This document shows positions 63,815-64,000 of a stretch of DNA of 64,000 nucleotides, one piece after another. Source of the DNA: Chrysomallon squamiferum (Eukaryota > Mollusca > Gastropoda > Neomphalida > Peltospiridae); contig CM022669.1 of NCBI GenBank assembly GCA_012295275.1, positions 14,675,172 through 14,739,171 of the forward strand, given 5' to 3'. The notes beneath the pieces were generated by a model. That model did not search any database and was not told where the DNA came from. It worked only from the letters and a program-made list of their open reading frames with translations. Each line of letters starts with the position of its first letter. The stretch's first letter is position 1. A program made the translations under genes and the position numbers.

Positions 63815-64000
63815 AATTTTTTTTATTTGTCCATTGAAGAGGTTATTGCTTGTATCTGGGGTTTTAATATTATTTCTCAGAAAATTTATTTTTTAACATA
63901 TATATATATATATATATTTCTCTTTTTTCTCCTGTTTCTGCATCAGACTGAAGAATCGTGTTGAGGATGTGGAGTGGCTTGGAGAGGTTCGAGTTCACGT
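60160..64000 (+). CDS. Unidentified coiled-coil protein (incomplete at window end)
   Basis: Exons at 60160-60203, 61220-61322, 61624-61729, 62011-62112, 62295-62359, 62542-62613, 63395-63591 and 63950-64000 (partial) join in one phase. The start METEDRENVIKEKIR is short, and a nearby upstream ATG at 60141 is in another frame and closes quickly. The protein begins VIDEIKKTIPDLQVMKM, has one less charged segment (LFFQCMAQDLATWPTS), and then is almost wholly Lys/Glu-rich coiled coil (for example LLDAEIARRNADKEKALKTL). The visible part ends at RLKNRVEDVEWLGEVRV, which could open a small globular domain. The layout recalls small kinetochore or spindle coiled-coil proteins, but I cannot name a family. 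The last intron appears to use a GC donor. Confidence 0.75.
60827..60859. repeat. Poly-A tract with (AAT)n
   Basis: An A-run of about 33 bp followed by A-rich sequence and a short (AAT)n, inside the first intron of the coiled-coil gene. Confidence 0.9.
62760..63151. mobile_element. Non-autonomous hAT-like element (MITE), 392 bp
   Basis: The left end reads CAGTCATGGGCAAACTG and the right end, reverse-complemented, reads CAGGCATGGGCAACCTTTTT. The two form imperfect terminal inverted repeats with CATGGGCAA in common. An exact 8-bp target duplication GTCTAAAT flanks it at 62752-62759 and 63152-63159, the size typical of hAT transposons. There is no transposase frame inside. It sits in an intron of the coiled-coil gene. 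Confidence 0.85.
63704..63811. repeat. (GA)n microsatellite with GGGA start
   Basis: GGGA units pass into a long GA run in the last visible intron of the coiled-coil gene, between the exons ending at 63591 and starting at 63950. Confidence 0.95.

Overview
The window is nuclear DNA from an animal. It is very AT-rich, and its genes are split into many short exons with canonical GT/AG junctions, separated by long stretches of (AAT)n, (GA)n, (AC)n, (AAAAT)n and homopolymer repeats. The six protein-coding genes are metazoan. The repeat texture, compact proteins and absence of vertebrate repeats fit an invertebrate, perhaps a lophotrochozoan such as a mollusc; the lineage is an inference. All exon models were built by hand from splice signals, phase continuity and remembered family sequence, with no alignment or RNA data.

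Layout. 1-10,000: intergenic, dominated by microsatellites, with a broken copy of an ARMC6 exon (6887-7218), a pair of inverted repeats and a diverged tandem duplication. 10,028-17,753 (-): calcium/calmodulin-dependent kinase of the CaMKIV/CaMKI type, 11 coding exons, 344 residues, with an alternative tail. 17,754-23,003: gene-poor. 23,004-30,345 (-): CCPG1/PBXIP1-family ER membrane protein, probably an ER-phagy receptor. 32,519-36,466 (+): PARP16, head-to-head with the CCPG1-like gene. 38,851-41,628 (-): ARMC6. 43,464-58,525 (-): DHX34, a DExH helicase of nonsense-mediated decay, 29 coding exons, 1327 residues. 60,160 to the window end (+): an unidentified coiled-coil protein, cut by the window edge and divergent from DHX34.

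The CCPG1-like gene and PARP16 both encode single-pass ER membrane proteins that are linked to ER stress in vertebrates. They are divergently arranged around a region with two CCAAT boxes 32 bp apart, so shared control is plausible.

The most unusual pattern is in the introns. In PARP16, ARMC6 and the CCPG1-like gene, and more weakly in DHX34, degenerate tandem arrays sit beside a splice site and their units resemble that exon-intron junction itself. DHX34 also carries a displaced relic of one of its own exon borders. Other notable items are a complete non-autonomous hAT-like element with an exact 8-bp target duplication, a coding 30-bp minisatellite in DHX34 exon 1, a readable retained-intron tail in the kinase gene, a frame-breaking cassette exon in the CCPG1-like gene, and a probable GC-AG intron in the last gene.
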